From: Martelella alba
GTDB lineage: Bacteria > Pseudomonadota > Alphaproteobacteria > Rhizobiales > Rhizobiaceae
Length of the DNA: 64,000 bases
Direction of reading: 5' to 3'
NCBI RefSeq assembly: GCF_006516955.1
Contig: NZ_VHLG01000001.1
Location: forward strand, 496,001 to 560,000
Shown here: positions 25,789 through 35,360 of the stretch, piece by piece
Layout of the letters: each line of letters starts with the position of its first letter
Position numbering within the stretch: the first letter of the stretch is position 1
The notes under the pieces: generated by a model
The model's input: only the letters and a program-made list of their open reading frames with translations
Told to the model about the DNA's origin: nothing
The model's database searches: none
Program-made: the position numbers and the translations under genes

Positions 25789-27672
25789 ATGGCTGACCGC
25801 AAAACCGTTTCGGCGGATTCCGCCAATCCGATCCAGACGCTTGCCAACCTCTGGCCCTATATCTGGCCGTCAAGCAGGAAGGATCTGAAGCGGCGCGTTC
25901 TTTATGCGTCGTTCTTTCTCGTCCTGGCCAAGATCGTGCTTCTGCTCGTGCCTTATTTCTTCAAATGGGCCACCAATGCACTGACTGGCGAACTACATCC
26001 CAGCGCCATGGTCCCGCTGGTCTTCACTGGCGCAACCGCTCTTGTGGTTGGCTATAATGTCGCCCGCGTCGGCCAGCTTGGCTTCAACCAGCTGCGCGAT
26101 GCACTCTTCGCCAGCGTCGGCCAGTATGCCGTGCGCCAGCTTGCCCACCGTGTTTTCGTGCATATGCACAAGCTGTCGCTGCGCTTTCACCTGAGCCGCA
26201 AGACCGGCGGTCTGTCGCGCATCATCGAGCGCGGCACCAAGGGCATCGAGACCATCGTTCGATTCACCATTTTGATGACGCTGCCGACCGTGCTGGAATT
26301 CGTGCTGGTGGCAATAATCTTCTGGATCACCTACGGCTTCATCTATCTGGCGGTCACCGCCGTCACCGTTTTCGCCTATGTCTGGTTCACCATTGTCGCC
26401 AGTGACTGGCGCATCGCCATCCGCCGCGAGATGAACCAGAGCGACAATGACGCCAACACCAAGTCGGTCGATTCGCTTCTCAATTACGAGACGGTGAAAT
26501 ATTTCGGCAATGAAGACATGGAGGCGGAACGCTTTGACAGCTCCATGGCGCGCTATGAGAAGGCCGCGACCCGCATCTGGACCTCGCTTGGCTGGCTGAA
26601 TTTCGGCCAGGGCCTGATCTTCGGCATCGGCATGACAGTGATGCTGGTTCTCTCGGCCCGCTCGGTGATGAGTGGCCAGCACACGATCGGCGATTTCGTC
26701 TTCATCAACACCATGCTGATGCAGCTCGCCGTACCGCTCAACTTCATCGGCTCGGTCTATCGCGAGATCCGCCAGGGTCTGACCGATATCGAGCAGATGT
26801 TCGATATTCTCGAGGTCGACCCGGAAGTCGCCGATGCCGAGGACGCAAAACCGCTCGCCATCAGCGCCGGCGGCATTTCCTTCCGGGATGTCCATTTTGC
26901 CTATGACCCGGCCCGGCCAATCCTGAAGGGTGTTTCCTTCGATGTTCCGGCCGGCAAGACGGTTGCCATCGTCGGGCCTACAGGAGCGGGAAAATCGACC
27001 ATTTCGCGCCTGCTCTTCCGGTTTTATGACGTCACAGATGGTTCCATCAGCATTGATGGACAGGACCTGCGTGCCGTGACACAGGAAAGCCTGCGCAACA
27101 CGATCGGCATGGTTCCGCAAGATACGGTGCTGTTCAACGACACGATCGGCTACAACATTCGCTACGGCCGCACCTCGGCTACGGATGAGGAAGTAAAGGC
27201 TGCAGCCGAACTGGCGCAGATCGGTGCTTTTCTCAAGCAGCTCCCAGAGGGACTGGAAACCCAGGTCGGCGAACGCGGGCTGAAGCTTTCCGGCGGCGAA
27301 AAGCAGCGTGTGGCCATTGCGCGCACCATCCTCAAGGCACCGCCGGTTCTGGTGCTCGACGAAGCGACCTCCGCTCTCGACACGCATACGGAGCGCGAAA
27401 TTCAGGCCGCCCTTGATGTTGTGTCGCAGAACCGCACCACGCTGGTCATCGCCCACCGCCTGTCCACCGTGATTGGTGCCGACGAGATCATCGTGCTGAA
27501 GAGCGGCGAGATCGCCGAACGTGGCAATCACGCAGCACTTCTTGCGCAAAACGGGCTTTATGCCCAGATGTGGGAGCGTCAGCGCGAGGCAAACCTTGCC
27601 GAGGAACATCTGCGTCAGGTCCGCGAAAGCGACGATATGGGCATCATCATGCGCATGGATCCAGCGCGCTGA
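25789..27672 (+). CDS. ABC exporter of the ATM1/HMT type
   Basis: Half-size ABC exporter, 627 residues: six membrane helices in residues 40-330, then a nucleotide-binding domain with Walker A GPTGAGKST, signature LSGGEKQR and Walker B VLVLDEATSALD. The NYETVKYFGNE segment in the transmembrane part is characteristic of the ATM1/HMT1 group, which exports glutathione conjugates or glutathione-bound metals in alphaproteobacteria. The substrate is inferred from family only. Confidence 0.88.
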   Translation: MADRKTVSADSANPIQTLANLWPYIWPSSRKDLKRRVLYASFFLVLAKIVLLLVPYFFKWATNALTGELHPSAMVPLVFTGATALVVGYNVARVGQLGFNQLRDALFASVGQYAVRQLAHRVFVHMHKLSLRFHLSRKTGGLSRIIERGTKGIETIVRFTILMTLPTVLEFVLVAIIFWITYGFIYLAVTAVTVFAYVWFTIVASDWRIAIRREMNQSDNDANTKSVDSLLNYETVKYFGNEDMEAERFDSSMARYEKAATRIWTSLGWLNFGQGLIFGIGMTVMLVLSARSVMSGQHTIGDFVFINTMLMQLAVPLNFIGSVYREIRQGLTDIEQMFDILEVDPEVADAEDAKPLAISAGGISFRDVHFAYDPARPILKGVSFDVPAGKTVAIVGPTGAGKSTISRLLFRFYDVTDGSISIDGQDLRAVTQESLRNTIGMVPQDTVLFNDTIGYNIRYGRTSATDEEVKAAAELAQIGAFLKQLPEGLETQVGERGLKLSGGEKQRVAIARTILKAPPVLVLDEATSALDTHTEREIQAALDVVSQNRTTLVIAHRLSTVIGADEIIVLKSGEIAERGNHAALLAQNGLYAQMWERQREANLAEEHLRQVRESDDMGIIMRMDPAR

Positions 27673-27724
27673 TCAGCCGTCAGAATTGCGGCGACGCTCT
27701 CCTTCAAAACGGCGAGCCTTGCCC

Positions 27725-27748
27725 GCCCGCCTTCAGGAGCAGGCGGGC
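27725..27748 (+). terminator. Hairpin after the ABC exporter gene
   Basis: GCCCGCCT (27725-27732) pairs with AGGCGGGC (27741-27748), eight-base loop, about 50 bases after the stop. Only short T runs follow. Confidence 0.5.
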
Positions 27749-27849
27749 GATATTTGGTGGAATAGACGGCCCGCCCATTTCATTCCGCGCGATGAAACGC
27801 TAAACTTCAGCGATTATCGCAAAGGCAGAATGCCCGGAGTTTAACGCGT

Positions 27850-28548
27850 ATGAGCGTCTACGATTCGATCCGCAAGTCCCTCGTTCCCATTCACAAGGAA
27901 GGCTATCCCTTCATCGCGATCTTTCTGGTCGCGACCCTTGTTCTGGGCTGGCTGTTTGAACCGCTGTTCTGGATCGGCCTGATCGCGACATTGTGGTGCG
28001 CCTATTTCTTCCGCGATCCGGAACGGGTTACCCCTCAGGATGCAGATTTCGTCATCAGCCCCGCTGATGGCCGGATTTCGTCCGTCGGTCAGGCCGTTCC
28101 ACCCGCCGAGCTTGGCCTCGGGGATGAGCCGATGCTGCGCATCTGCGTGTTCATGAATGTCTTCAACTGCCATGTGAACCGGGCACCGATGAGCGGCAAT
28201 ATCCGCTCGATCCACTACCGCCCTGGCAAATTCATCAATGCCGAACTCGACAAGGCGAGCGAGGATAACGAGCGCAACGGCGTCGTGATCGAAACGGCGC
28301 ATGGTGCCATCGGCGTGGTTCAGATCGCCGGTCTTATCGCGCGCCGCATTGTTTGTTTCGTCTCCCCCAATGAGCCGCTGGATGCGGGCGAGCGCTTCGG
28401 CCTTATCCGCTTCGGCTCGCGCCTTGACGTCTACCTGCCGGAAGGCGCGACCCCGCATGTATCCATGGGACAGACCGCCATTGCTGGCGAAACCGTTCTC
28501 GCCGCCTTCAACGACGCCAAGCCGGCCGTATTCGGACGCCGGAGCTGA
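27850..28548 (+). CDS. psd: Phosphatidylserine decarboxylase proenzyme
   Basis: Makes phosphatidylethanolamine from phosphatidylserine at the inner membrane. The 232-residue proenzyme is the short form, with a hydrophobic anchor at residues 19-52. Self-cleavage at Gly189-Ser190 in RFGSRLDV would form the pyruvoyl prosthetic group on the small subunit. The pssA start follows one base after its stop, so the two enzymes of the pathway are coupled. Confidence 0.95.
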   Translation: MSVYDSIRKSLVPIHKEGYPFIAIFLVATLVLGWLFEPLFWIGLIATLWCAYFFRDPERVTPQDADFVISPADGRISSVGQAVPPAELGLGDEPMLRICVFMNVFNCHVNRAPMSGNIRSIHYRPGKFINAELDKASEDNERNGVVIETAHGAIGVVQIAGLIARRIVCFVSPNEPLDAGERFGLIRFGSRLDVYLPEGATPHVSMGQTAIAGETVLAAFNDAKPAVFGRRS

Positions 28549-28549
28549 C

Positions 28550-29419
28550 ATGAGCAGTGACCCAGCGCATAGCAGTGAAATGACGGAAGATGATGGTGCG
28601 CGTGGACCGCGTCTGCGCGAAATTCCGATACGGCTGATCCTGCCCAATCTGATTACCGTGATGGCGCTCTGCGCCGGCCTTTCGGGCATTCGCCAGGCGT
28701 TCGAAGGCCGGTTCGAACAGGCCGTGCTGATGCTGCTGATTGCAGCGGTGTTGGACGGGATCGATGGCCGCGCGGCACGATTGCTCAAGGCAACGTCCAA
28801 ATTCGGCGAACAGATGGATTCGCTTGCCGACATCGTCAACTTCGGTGTTGCCCCCGCTTTGGTCAGCTACATGTACATCCTGCATGACGCCAGCACGCCG
28901 GGCTGGATTGCTGCCCTGCTCTATGCCATCGCCGCAGCGCTGCGCCTCGCGCGTTTCAATGTCATGGCCGAGCGCAAGCACAAGGCCAGCTGGCAGGGGT
29001 CTTACTTTGTCGGCGTACCGGCGCCTGCCGGTGCTATCGTCGTGTTATTGCCGGTCTATCTCGGCTTTCTCGGCCTTGTCGAAGGCCGTGCGATGGCGCT
29101 TGCCGCTTCGGTCTTTACTGTGATCATCGGCATTTTGCTGGTCAGCCGCCTGCCTGTCTGGTCGGGCAAAAGCTTCGGGATCAAGATCCGTCGCGAACTG
29201 GCGCTGCCAATGATGCTGGTCGCGGTGCTGGTGCTGGCACTTCTGGCGGGCTATCCGTGGCATATGCTGATTGCCGGCTCGCTGCTTTATCTGGCAAGCC
29301 TGCCGCTTGGCGCGCGGTCCTGGCACAGCAAATATGGCACGCTGGTCATGGAAAATGACGCGCATCACGAGGCCCAGAGCGAGCGTGACGAAAAGAACCG
29401 GCTCGATCTCGATTTCTGA
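28550..29419 (+). CDS. pssA: CDP-diacylglycerol-serine O-phosphatidyltransferase
   Basis: Makes phosphatidylserine from CDP-diacylglycerol and serine, the substrate of Psd. The 289-residue membrane protein carries the CDP-alcohol phosphotransferase motif as DGIDGRAARLL...GEQMDSLAD near residue 70. The frame is open upstream through psd, but the ATG at 28550 gives a normal length and follows the psd stop directly. Later residues form the remaining membrane helices, and the tail is acidic. Confidence 0.94.
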   Translation: MSSDPAHSSEMTEDDGARGPRLREIPIRLILPNLITVMALCAGLSGIRQAFEGRFEQAVLMLLIAAVLDGIDGRAARLLKATSKFGEQMDSLADIVNFGVAPALVSYMYILHDASTPGWIAALLYAIAAALRLARFNVMAERKHKASWQGSYFVGVPAPAGAIVVLLPVYLGFLGLVEGRAMALAASVFTVIIGILLVSRLPVWSGKSFGIKIRRELALPMMLVAVLVLALLAGYPWHMLIAGSLLYLASLPLGARSWHSKYGTLVMENDAHHEAQSERDEKNRLDLDF

Positions 29420-29429
29420 GAAAACCAAT

Positions 29430-30173
29430 TCAGAAAAGGTCGAGCTGTCCGCCTTTTTTGGCGACCGGCCGAACAATCTCGCTCGGCCCTGCCGGGGTGA
29501 TCAGGTTTTCGCCCATATTCCGCACATTGTTGACGGCTGAGGACACCGGGATCGCCTCGAAGAAATCGACTGGCGCCGGTTTCATCAGGTCAGCAACGTG
29601 ACGCGGCTCCTGCGTGCGGCAATCAAGCCAGCGCTCGAAATCTTCGGGCTTGATGATCACCGGCGACCGTTCGTGTATGGAACGCACCACACCGGAGGAC
29701 TTTGTCGTCAGGATCGTGCCGGTATCCATTTCCGTTCCATCGGCGCCCATCCAAGGTGATATCAGCCCGGCAAAGGCCATCAGACCGCCGTCACGCGGTC
29801 TGATCCAGAAGGGCTGGGATGGTCCATCCTCGCCGCGGCGCCATTCGAAAAAGCCCGACGCCGGTACGAGCGCACGAAAATGACGCAATGCGCCGCGGAA
29901 TGAAGCCTTGGTCGCTGCCGTTTCCGCCCTGGCATTGAACATCAGCGGAAAATCACTGGCGTCCTTCACCCAGGCGGGAATCAACCCCCAGCGAACCAGA
30001 AAAGCGGCCCTGCCCTCGCCGCTGAGGCCAAGCGCGTCGCTGGCATTGGCGACCATCAGCACCGGTTGCGACGGCGCGATATTATAGCGCGGCGGAAAGG
30101 GCTCGATCGCTGTCAGATCGAAATAACCCGCCACCGAAGAAGGATCAGAAATGAGACCGAAACGACCACACAT
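29430..30173 (-). CDS. SRAP domain protein (YedK/HMCES type)
   Basis: SOS response-associated peptidase-like protein that crosslinks to abasic sites in single-stranded DNA through its N-terminal cysteine. The start at 30173-30171 gives Met-Cys-Gly-Arg-Phe, so Cys2 becomes the reactive residue after Met removal; 21 upstream codons would bury it and are rejected. The active-site motifs NARAET, GFFEWRR and IHERSPVII are intact in the 247 residues. It converges on pssA with a ten-base gap and diverges from the Nudix gene. Confidence 0.93.
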   Translation of the reverse strand: MCGRFGLISDPSSVAGYFDLTAIEPFPPRYNIAPSQPVLMVANASDALGLSGEGRAAFLVRWGLIPAWVKDASDFPLMFNARAETAATKASFRGALRHFRALVPASGFFEWRRGEDGPSQPFWIRPRDGGLMAFAGLISPWMGADGTEMDTGTILTTKSSGVVRSIHERSPVIIKPEDFERWLDCRTQEPRHVADLMKPAPVDFFEAIPVSSAVNNVRNMGENLITPAGPSEIVRPVAKKGGQLDLF

Positions 30174-30275
30174 GGTCTGACAATTCCACAGATCAAGCAT
30201 CGAGGGCAAGCCCGGATGACTTGAGCGCGACGCCATGCAGGACTAAAACGGCAATGCATCCCGCAGGAGTTTTTC

Positions 30276-30704
30276 ATGACAGCTGCCTCCATCGCTGCCG
30301 CATCCGTCATCGTGCGCCGCGACGACAATTTCCTTCTTGTGCTCAGAGCCAATCCGCCCGCAAAGGCCATGTACGCCTTTCCCGGCGGCAAGGCCGAGGC
30401 GGGTGAAAGCCCGCGCGACAATGCAATTCGCGAGCTTTTGGAAGAAACCGGGCTAAAGGCCGAAACCATAGAACCTTTTACCGTCTATGATCTGATCGAC
30501 CGAGATCGCGATGGCACGATCACCAGCCGCTTTCACCTGAGCGTTTTTGTCGCAACGGCAGATGCAGAGGCCGAACCGGTGGCCGCCGATGACGCTTCTG
30601 CGCTTGGCTGGTTCTCCGCCGAACAGGTGCGCAGGCTGCCGGTTCCAGCAAGCGTGCTGGAATGCGTGGATAGACTTGACCGCGAAAGCCGCTCATCTGC
30701 GTAA
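30276..30704 (+). CDS. Nudix hydrolase
   Basis: Hydrolyses nucleoside diphosphates linked to another moiety; the substrate is unknown. The 142-residue product has a complete Nudix box, GGKAEAGE..REL.EETGL, at residues 37-59. The upstream AAPFPGG-like sequence is PAKAMYAFPGGK. It diverges from the SRAP gene by about 100 bases. ADP-ribose or NADH pyrophosphatase roles are possible, but I see nothing decisive. Confidence 0.88.
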   Translation: MTAASIAAASVIVRRDDNFLLVLRANPPAKAMYAFPGGKAEAGESPRDNAIRELLEETGLKAETIEPFTVYDLIDRDRDGTITSRFHLSVFVATADAEAEPVAADDASALGWFSAEQVRRLPVPASVLECVDRLDRESRSSA

Positions 30705-30786
30705 CCCAGATGCAACACAGTGCGACAGACAGGTGCAGCAAAGCATCACGCTAACCTCTTTTTAACTTTTTCAGCAGTCAGGAGTG

Positions 30787-30805
30787 CAGTTTTATATAAA
30801 AACTG
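30787..30805. promoter_or_regulatory. AT-rich palindrome in the promoter of a small ORF
   Basis: CAGTTTT and AAAACTG flank ATATA, overlapping a -10-like TATATA (30793-30798). TTCAGC (30770-30775) lies 17 bases upstream as a poor -35. This could be an operator over the promoter of the 85-residue gene. Confidence 0.4.
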
Positions 30806-30862
30806 TCTAGAATGGTGTTCGTAACCTAAAAAGACTGCCAACTGCCCCACAAGGACATGAGC

Positions 30863-31120
30863 ATGAAGCCCAACGCCAATGAAATCGACGATATGATCGT
30901 ACGCGAAAAAATGCAGGCGGCGCTGGAATACCAGAACGAAGCATGGGCGGACGGCATGGCAGACGGCATCGAGCCGGAGATCATTGCTGATGCAGCGCTG
31001 GCGCTTGCAATGCGTGAAACCGTGCGCATGATCGGCGAAGAAGGCGCAGAAGCCATGCTGGAATCGCTGCGCGAACGCATGCTTGCCGGTGAATTCTCGC
31101 CAAGCCGCGTCATTCAGTAG
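30863..31120 (+). CDS. Small hypothetical protein, acidic and helical
   Basis: I do not recognise this 85-residue protein. It is acidic, rich in Ala, Glu and Met, has no Cys, signal peptide or membrane helix, and looks almost entirely alpha-helical (VREKMQAALEYQNEAWADGM; LALAMRETVRMIGEEGAEAM). The ATG at 30863 is preferred because AAGGA lies seven bases upstream; an ATG at 30857 is too close to that site. Codon use matches the neighbours, and a palindromic promoter precedes it. Confidence 0.7.
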   Translation: MKPNANEIDDMIVREKMQAALEYQNEAWADGMADGIEPEIIADAALALAMRETVRMIGEEGAEAMLESLRERMLAGEFSPSRVIQ

Positions 31121-31373
31121 CGCCTTGCCGGTAACGTCTTACAAGCAACGCCTTACCAGTAACGGAATCCCTCCGCAGCCTTGCCTCCGTCCACGTCTAG
31201 AAACGCGTGGAGACCGTCATCCGTTCCTGCAAATAGCTTGGCGACAGGAACCCGACTATTGACCTTGCTGCGGCAAGGCGCTCTTTCTGGCCTTGTCAAT
31301 GCCATGCGCTCAGACGATTCTGTACTGGCATTCCCGATTTTCACATGCGAACAGTTTTCAGCGAGGACGCAGC

Positions 31374-32210
31374 ATGGCGACCTTCCATCTTGCCGAACGA
31401 AGCCGCATTGCCATTGGTGGCCCGGATGCGGAGCACTTTCTGCAGAACCTTGTCACCACCGATATTGAATCCATGAAACCGGAGGAGGCCTGGCCAGGAG
31501 CGCTTTTGACGCCACAGGGCAAGATCTGGTTTGATTTTCTCATCGCCCGTGACGGCGACGGTTTCGTTGTCGAAACCGATACTGCCGACGTCGACGCCCT
31601 CGTGAAGCGGCTGATGATCTACCGTCTGCGCGCCAAGGTAACGATAGACCTCATGGCGGGTAACGGCACGATCGTGACCGATAAGGCATCTTCTGCCGCC
31701 TGCCGCGATATGCGCTTTGAACAGGCTGGCATCGAACTCTTCCGCGCCCAGGCGCCCGCCGCCATAACGGGTGACGGCATGGATGGCTATGCGCAGCTGC
31801 GCGTTGCCGCCGGTGTCGCCGAGATGAACCGGGACTATGCCTCGCAGGACGCCTTTCCCCATGACGTGTTGATGGACAGGAATGGTGCGCTCTCCTTCAC
31901 CAAGGGCTGCTATGTCGGCCAGGAAGTGGTCTCACGCATGCAGCATCGCGGTACGGCCCGACGCCGCGTGGCGCATGTGGCGGCCGCCGGCAATCTACCC
32001 GCATCCGGGACTGTGCTGATAGCTGCGGGAAAACCGGTTGGCACACTCGGCACCATATCGGGGACTGATGGCCTTGCAATCGTACGCATTGACCGGATTG
32101 GCGAGGCCGAGGCTGCCGGCCAGCCGGTCACGGCGGACGGCCTTGCAGTTACCGTTACGCCCTTCGCGTGGAGCGGCCTCACCTTCGCGCCATCAAAAAG
32201 CGAGGACTGA
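31374..32210 (+). CDS. ygfZ: YgfZ/GcvT folate-binding protein
   Basis: Folate-binding protein that supports iron-sulfur cluster assembly or repair (IbaG/MiaB-type targets in other bacteria). The 278-residue product has the diagnostic KGCYVGQEVVSR motif near residue 180. The ATG at 31374 has GAGGA upstream; 27 upstream codons are rejected. It is followed by an HD hydrolase gene after only four bases. The 31121-31373 gap contains two near-identical 16-base direct repeats (31121-31136 and 31149-31164). Confidence 0.9.
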   Translation: MATFHLAERSRIAIGGPDAEHFLQNLVTTDIESMKPEEAWPGALLTPQGKIWFDFLIARDGDGFVVETDTADVDALVKRLMIYRLRAKVTIDLMAGNGTIVTDKASSAACRDMRFEQAGIELFRAQAPAAITGDGMDGYAQLRVAAGVAEMNRDYASQDAFPHDVLMDRNGALSFTKGCYVGQEVVSRMQHRGTARRRVAHVAAAGNLPASGTVLIAAGKPVGTLGTISGTDGLAIVRIDRIGEAEAAGQPVTADGLAVTVTPFAWSGLTFAPSKSED

Positions 32211-32214
32211 GACG

Positions 32215-32847
32215 GTGGCACGACAGGAAAATATTCGTGCCTGGCAGCGCATGCTGTCAGGGCGCAGGCTTGATCTGCTTGACCCCTCGCCGCTTGATGT
32301 CGAGATCGAGGACATTGCCCATGGCCTTGCCCGCGTTGCCCGCTGGAACGGCCAGACATTGGGCGATCATGCCTATTCGGTCGCCCAGCACAGCCTTATC
32401 GTCGAGAAAATCTTCTGCCATTGCCACAAGGCCGCCAAGCCCGGACAGCAGCAGATGGCGCTGCTGCATGATGCACCGGAATATGTGATCGGCGATATGA
32501 TTTCGCCCTTCAAATCGGTTGTCGGCGGCGGCTACAAGACGGTTGAAAAACGGCTGGAAGGCGCGATCCATATCCGTTTTGGCCTGCCTGCCCACCCAAC
32601 CGCCGCGTTGAAGGCAAAGATCAAGACCGCCGACCGGATCGCCGCCTTTTTCGAAGCAACGGTGCTCGCCGGTTTTTCCGAAACTGAAGCGCTTCGATAT
32701 TTCGGCCGCCCGAACGGTGTCACGCGCGACATGCTTGAGATCGAACCGATGGCGACAGCCAAGGCCCAAGCTGCCTTTCTCATGCGGTTCGCCGAGATCG
32801 AACAATTGCGCCGTGCGTTTCCCGAAAAGACAAAGGCCGTGCCGTGA
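32215..32847 (+). CDS. HD domain phosphohydrolase (YfbR-like)
   Basis: Metal-dependent phosphohydrolase of 210 residues. The HD signature is spread as AQHSLIVEKI, LLHDAPEYVIGDM and KTADRIAAFFE, as in YfbR-type 5'-nucleotidases. The start is GTG at 32215 with GAGGA seven bases upstream, four bases after the ygfZ stop. Its stop overlaps the next gene by four bases (GTGA). The substrate is not established; dNMP hydrolysis is the family precedent. Confidence 0.83.
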   Translation: MARQENIRAWQRMLSGRRLDLLDPSPLDVEIEDIAHGLARVARWNGQTLGDHAYSVAQHSLIVEKIFCHCHKAAKPGQQQMALLHDAPEYVIGDMISPFKSVVGGGYKTVEKRLEGAIHIRFGLPAHPTAALKAKIKTADRIAAFFEATVLAGFSETEALRYFGRPNGVTRDMLEIEPMATAKAQAAFLMRFAEIEQLRRAFPEKTKAVP

Positions 32848-33392
32848 AGGCCTCCATCGTCGTTGCACCATTGTCGCGAATTGGTGAAATGGCGACAGTC
32901 CACCGCTGCGAGCGGATGATCAGCTTGATGTCGGCCGGCCATGATTTTCATCGCCCCGGGCTGATCGCGGCTGAAAATCACCTTGTGCTTCACATGAACG
33001 ATATCGCCTTCAAGGGAACCGGCGATCTGATTGCCCCGGATGCGCATCATGTCGACAAAATCATCGCCTTTGCGCGCGCCTGGGATCGAAATACCCCGCT
33101 TCTGATCCATTGCTGGATGGGCGTTTCTCGATCGCCAGCTGCCGCCCTGATTGCCGCATTGGCGATCGATCCGGCATTGGACGACAGCACGCTGGCAATG
33201 GCGCTGCGCGCCGCATCACCATCGGCGACACCGAATCAGCGACTGATCGAAATTGCTGATCTCAGGCTCAGTCGTGGCAATCGCCTCACCGATGCGGTCC
33301 GCGCAATGGGTCGCGGTGCCGATTGCAGAGAAAATACGCCTTTTTTGCTGAACTTTGACGCTGGTGAGGCGTTAAAGTCTGACACAAAATAG
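32844..33392 (+). CDS. Dual-specificity/tyrosine phosphatase-like protein
   Basis: 182 residues with the Cys-based phosphatase loop HCX5R as HCWMGVSRS near residue 90 and a plausible Asp-containing region before it. The GTG start at 32844 overlaps the HD gene by four bases, indicating coupled translation. It resembles the predicted protein tyrosine phosphatases of rhizobia (COG5350 type). The target could be a protein or a small phosphate ester. Confidence 0.8.
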   Translation: MKASIVVAPLSRIGEMATVHRCERMISLMSAGHDFHRPGLIAAENHLVLHMNDIAFKGTGDLIAPDAHHVDKIIAFARAWDRNTPLLIHCWMGVSRSPAAALIAALAIDPALDDSTLAMALRAASPSATPNQRLIEIADLRLSRGNRLTDAVRAMGRGADCRENTPFLLNFDAGEALKSDTK

Positions 33393-33482
33393 TGCAAAAA
33401 TAGCACTGAACAATTTCAGGCGTCCGGCAGATACGCCCACTCTCGTTCGTTCGCGACCATTTGTAGAAGACAAGGAATTTCA

Positions 33483-34370
33483 ATGGAAGAACAGGCCAAA
33501 GAATTCATGAAAGCCTCGGGCGATGCGGCAAATTTCGTCTATGCCCTGATTGCGCAATATACGTTTTCCGTAATCGGCGCGATCATCCTTCTGATCGTCG
33601 GCTGGATCCTTGCCGGCATCATTCAGCGCTCGGTCAAGGCCTCCATGGCGCGGCTGAAGAATGTTGACCAGACATTGGCCGGCTTTTTCGGAGCCATGGC
33701 GCGATATGGCGTGCTCGTCATCGTCATTATCATGGTGCTTGGCCAGTTCGGCGTCCAGACTGCTTCCATCGTCGCCGCTCTCGGCGGCATGGCGCTGGCC
33801 ATTGGTCTGGCCCTGCAGGGTACGCTGCAGAATATTGCCGCTGGCATCATGCTGCTGGTCCTGCGACCCTTCCGCGTCGGAGAATTTATCGATACCGGCT
33901 CCATCAATGGTATTGTCATCGAAATCGGTCTGTTTGCCACCGAACTCAAGACCCCGGACGGCATGTATCGCCTGGCGCCGAATTCGACGCTGTGGAATGT
34001 CCCGATCACCAATTTCTCGCGCATGCCAACACGCCGTTTCGACCTTGTCATTGGCATCGCTTATGAAGACAATATCGACACGGCGATCAATATCCTGATG
34101 GATCTTGCTGAAAAGCACGGGAATGTCATGACCGATCCGGCGCCTGATTGTTTCGTGTCCAATCTCGGTGACAGCGCGGTCGAAATCACATTGCGCTACT
34201 GGGCCTCTTCTGCCGTCTGGTGGCCGACCAGCCGCGAGATGACCAAGAATGCCAAGAACGCCTTCGATGCAGCTGGCATCTCCATCCCGTTCCCGCAGAT
34301 GACGCTTTCGACGCTCAAGGCCGAAGACAGTCCTGCAGAGCTGATGTCGCCCGACGGTGTTCAGTCCTAA
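33483..34370 (+). CDS. mscS: Small-conductance mechanosensitive channel, MscS family
   Basis: Stretch-activated inner-membrane channel protecting against hypo-osmotic shock. The 295-residue product has three hydrophobic helices (about 22-48, 62-82 and 87-125), the pore helix GGMALAIGLALQGTLQNI rich in Gly/Ala, the beta domain starting LRPFRVGEFI, and a C-terminal cytoplasmic cage. The length is close to the 286 residues of E. coli MscS. An intrinsic terminator follows at 34407. Confidence 0.92.
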   Translation: MEEQAKEFMKASGDAANFVYALIAQYTFSVIGAIILLIVGWILAGIIQRSVKASMARLKNVDQTLAGFFGAMARYGVLVIVIIMVLGQFGVQTASIVAALGGMALAIGLALQGTLQNIAAGIMLLVLRPFRVGEFIDTGSINGIVIEIGLFATELKTPDGMYRLAPNSTLWNVPITNFSRMPTRRFDLVIGIAYEDNIDTAINILMDLAEKHGNVMTDPAPDCFVSNLGDSAVEITLRYWASSAVWWPTSREMTKNAKNAFDAAGISIPFPQMTLSTLKAEDSPAELMSPDGVQS

Positions 34371-34406
34371 AGGCAGCAGCGAAGCAGTTGCAACTTGCAT
34401 TGATCA

Positions 34407-34435
34407 AGCCGGGCCTGAAAGGTCCGGCTTTTTCT
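34407..34435 (+). terminator. Intrinsic terminator of mscS
   Basis: Nine-bp stem AGCCGGGCC (34407-34415) with GGTCCGGCT (34421-34429), including one G-U pair, then a T tract. Confidence 0.88.
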
Positions 34436-34514
34436 TATGGTCTATCAGCCATTCGCCTTGACAGGCAGGGGGCAGAACGCGAAACCAGACGCCTGTAAAC
34501 CTAAGGGGACCGGT

Positions 34515-35360
34515 ATGAAAATCGCAGCGCTGAACATCTATCCGATGAAGAGTGCAAGAGGCATTGGCGTCAGCCGCGCCGCCTGCGGACCGATGGGACT
34601 TGACGGTGACCGGCGCGCCCTGCTGATCGAGCCCGATGGCCGTTTCATCACCCAGCGCGAGCTCCCCGCCCTCGCCCGGCTCTCCGTCGCGCCGTTTGCC
34701 GGAGGTCTTGCCCTGTCGATGGCCGAGAAAGGTTCCCTTGTTGCCAAGCCCGGACCGGAACGCATGGATGTCACGGTCTGGAAGGATACTCTCTCCGCCG
34801 CGCTGAGCGACCATGCAACCGATGCCATCCTGTCAAAATGGTTTGAGCGCCCGGTCCGTCTTGCCTTCTTCGATGCGCATTCGACCCGTATCGCCAGCCG
34901 TGACTGGGTCAATAGCGACACGCCCGTTTCCTTCGCCGATGGCTACCAGATCCTCGTCACCTCCACCGGTTCGCTCGCCGCGCTGAATGACGATCTGGCC
35001 GCCCATGGAGAAGCAACGGTCGGTATGGAGCGCTTCCGTCCCAATATCGTTGTCGATTGCGATGAAGCCTTTGCAGAAGACGGCTGGACCGGCCTGACGA
35101 TCGGCGATGTGGTTCTCGATTTCGTCAAGCCCTGTGCCCGCTGCATCATGACCACGCAGGACCAGACAACCGGTTCGCGCGAGATCGCCTCTCCGATGCC
35201 AGCAATGGGCCGGTTGCGTATGTCGGCCGACCGCCGGGTCCCCGGTCCGCTCTTCGGCTGGAATGCCGTGCCGCGCACAAGCGGCCTGCTGTCGGTGGGA
35301 GACGAGGCCATTGTCACCGGCATGCGCGATGTGGTCTGGGAATTCAAGAAACGCAGCTAA
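34515..35360 (+). CDS. MOSC domain protein
   Basis: 281-residue protein with an N-terminal MOSC beta-barrel ([16 protein letters not shown]) and a C-terminal MOSC domain bearing the conserved Cys in [10 protein letters not shown]. It resembles YcbX/mARC-type molybdenum enzymes that reduce N-hydroxylated compounds. The ATG at 34515 has AGGGG upstream. Its stop overlaps the 3' end of recO by four bases (35357-35360). Confidence 0.87.
   Translation: MKIAALNIYPMKSARGIGVSRAACGPMGLDGDRRALLIEPDGRFITQRELPALARLSVAPFAGGLALSMAEKGSLVAKPGPERMDVTVWKDTLSAALSDHATDAILSKWFERPVRLAFFDAHSTRIASRDWVNSDTPVSFADGYQILVTSTGSLAALNDDLAAHGEATVGMERFRPNIVVDCDEAFAEDGWTGLTIGDVVLDFVKPCARCIMTTQDQTTGSREIASPMPAMGRLRMSADRRVPGPLFGWNAVPRTSGLLSVGDEAIVTGMRDVVWEFKKRS

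Noticed and set aside
31121-31164. Two 16-base near-direct repeats after the small ORF
   Set aside because: Only two copies with 14 of 16 matching bases; too little to call an element.
31153-31344. 63-codon minus-strand frame upstream of ygfZ
   Set aside because: It covers the direct repeats and ygfZ promoter area; there is no sign of a ribosome site or domain.
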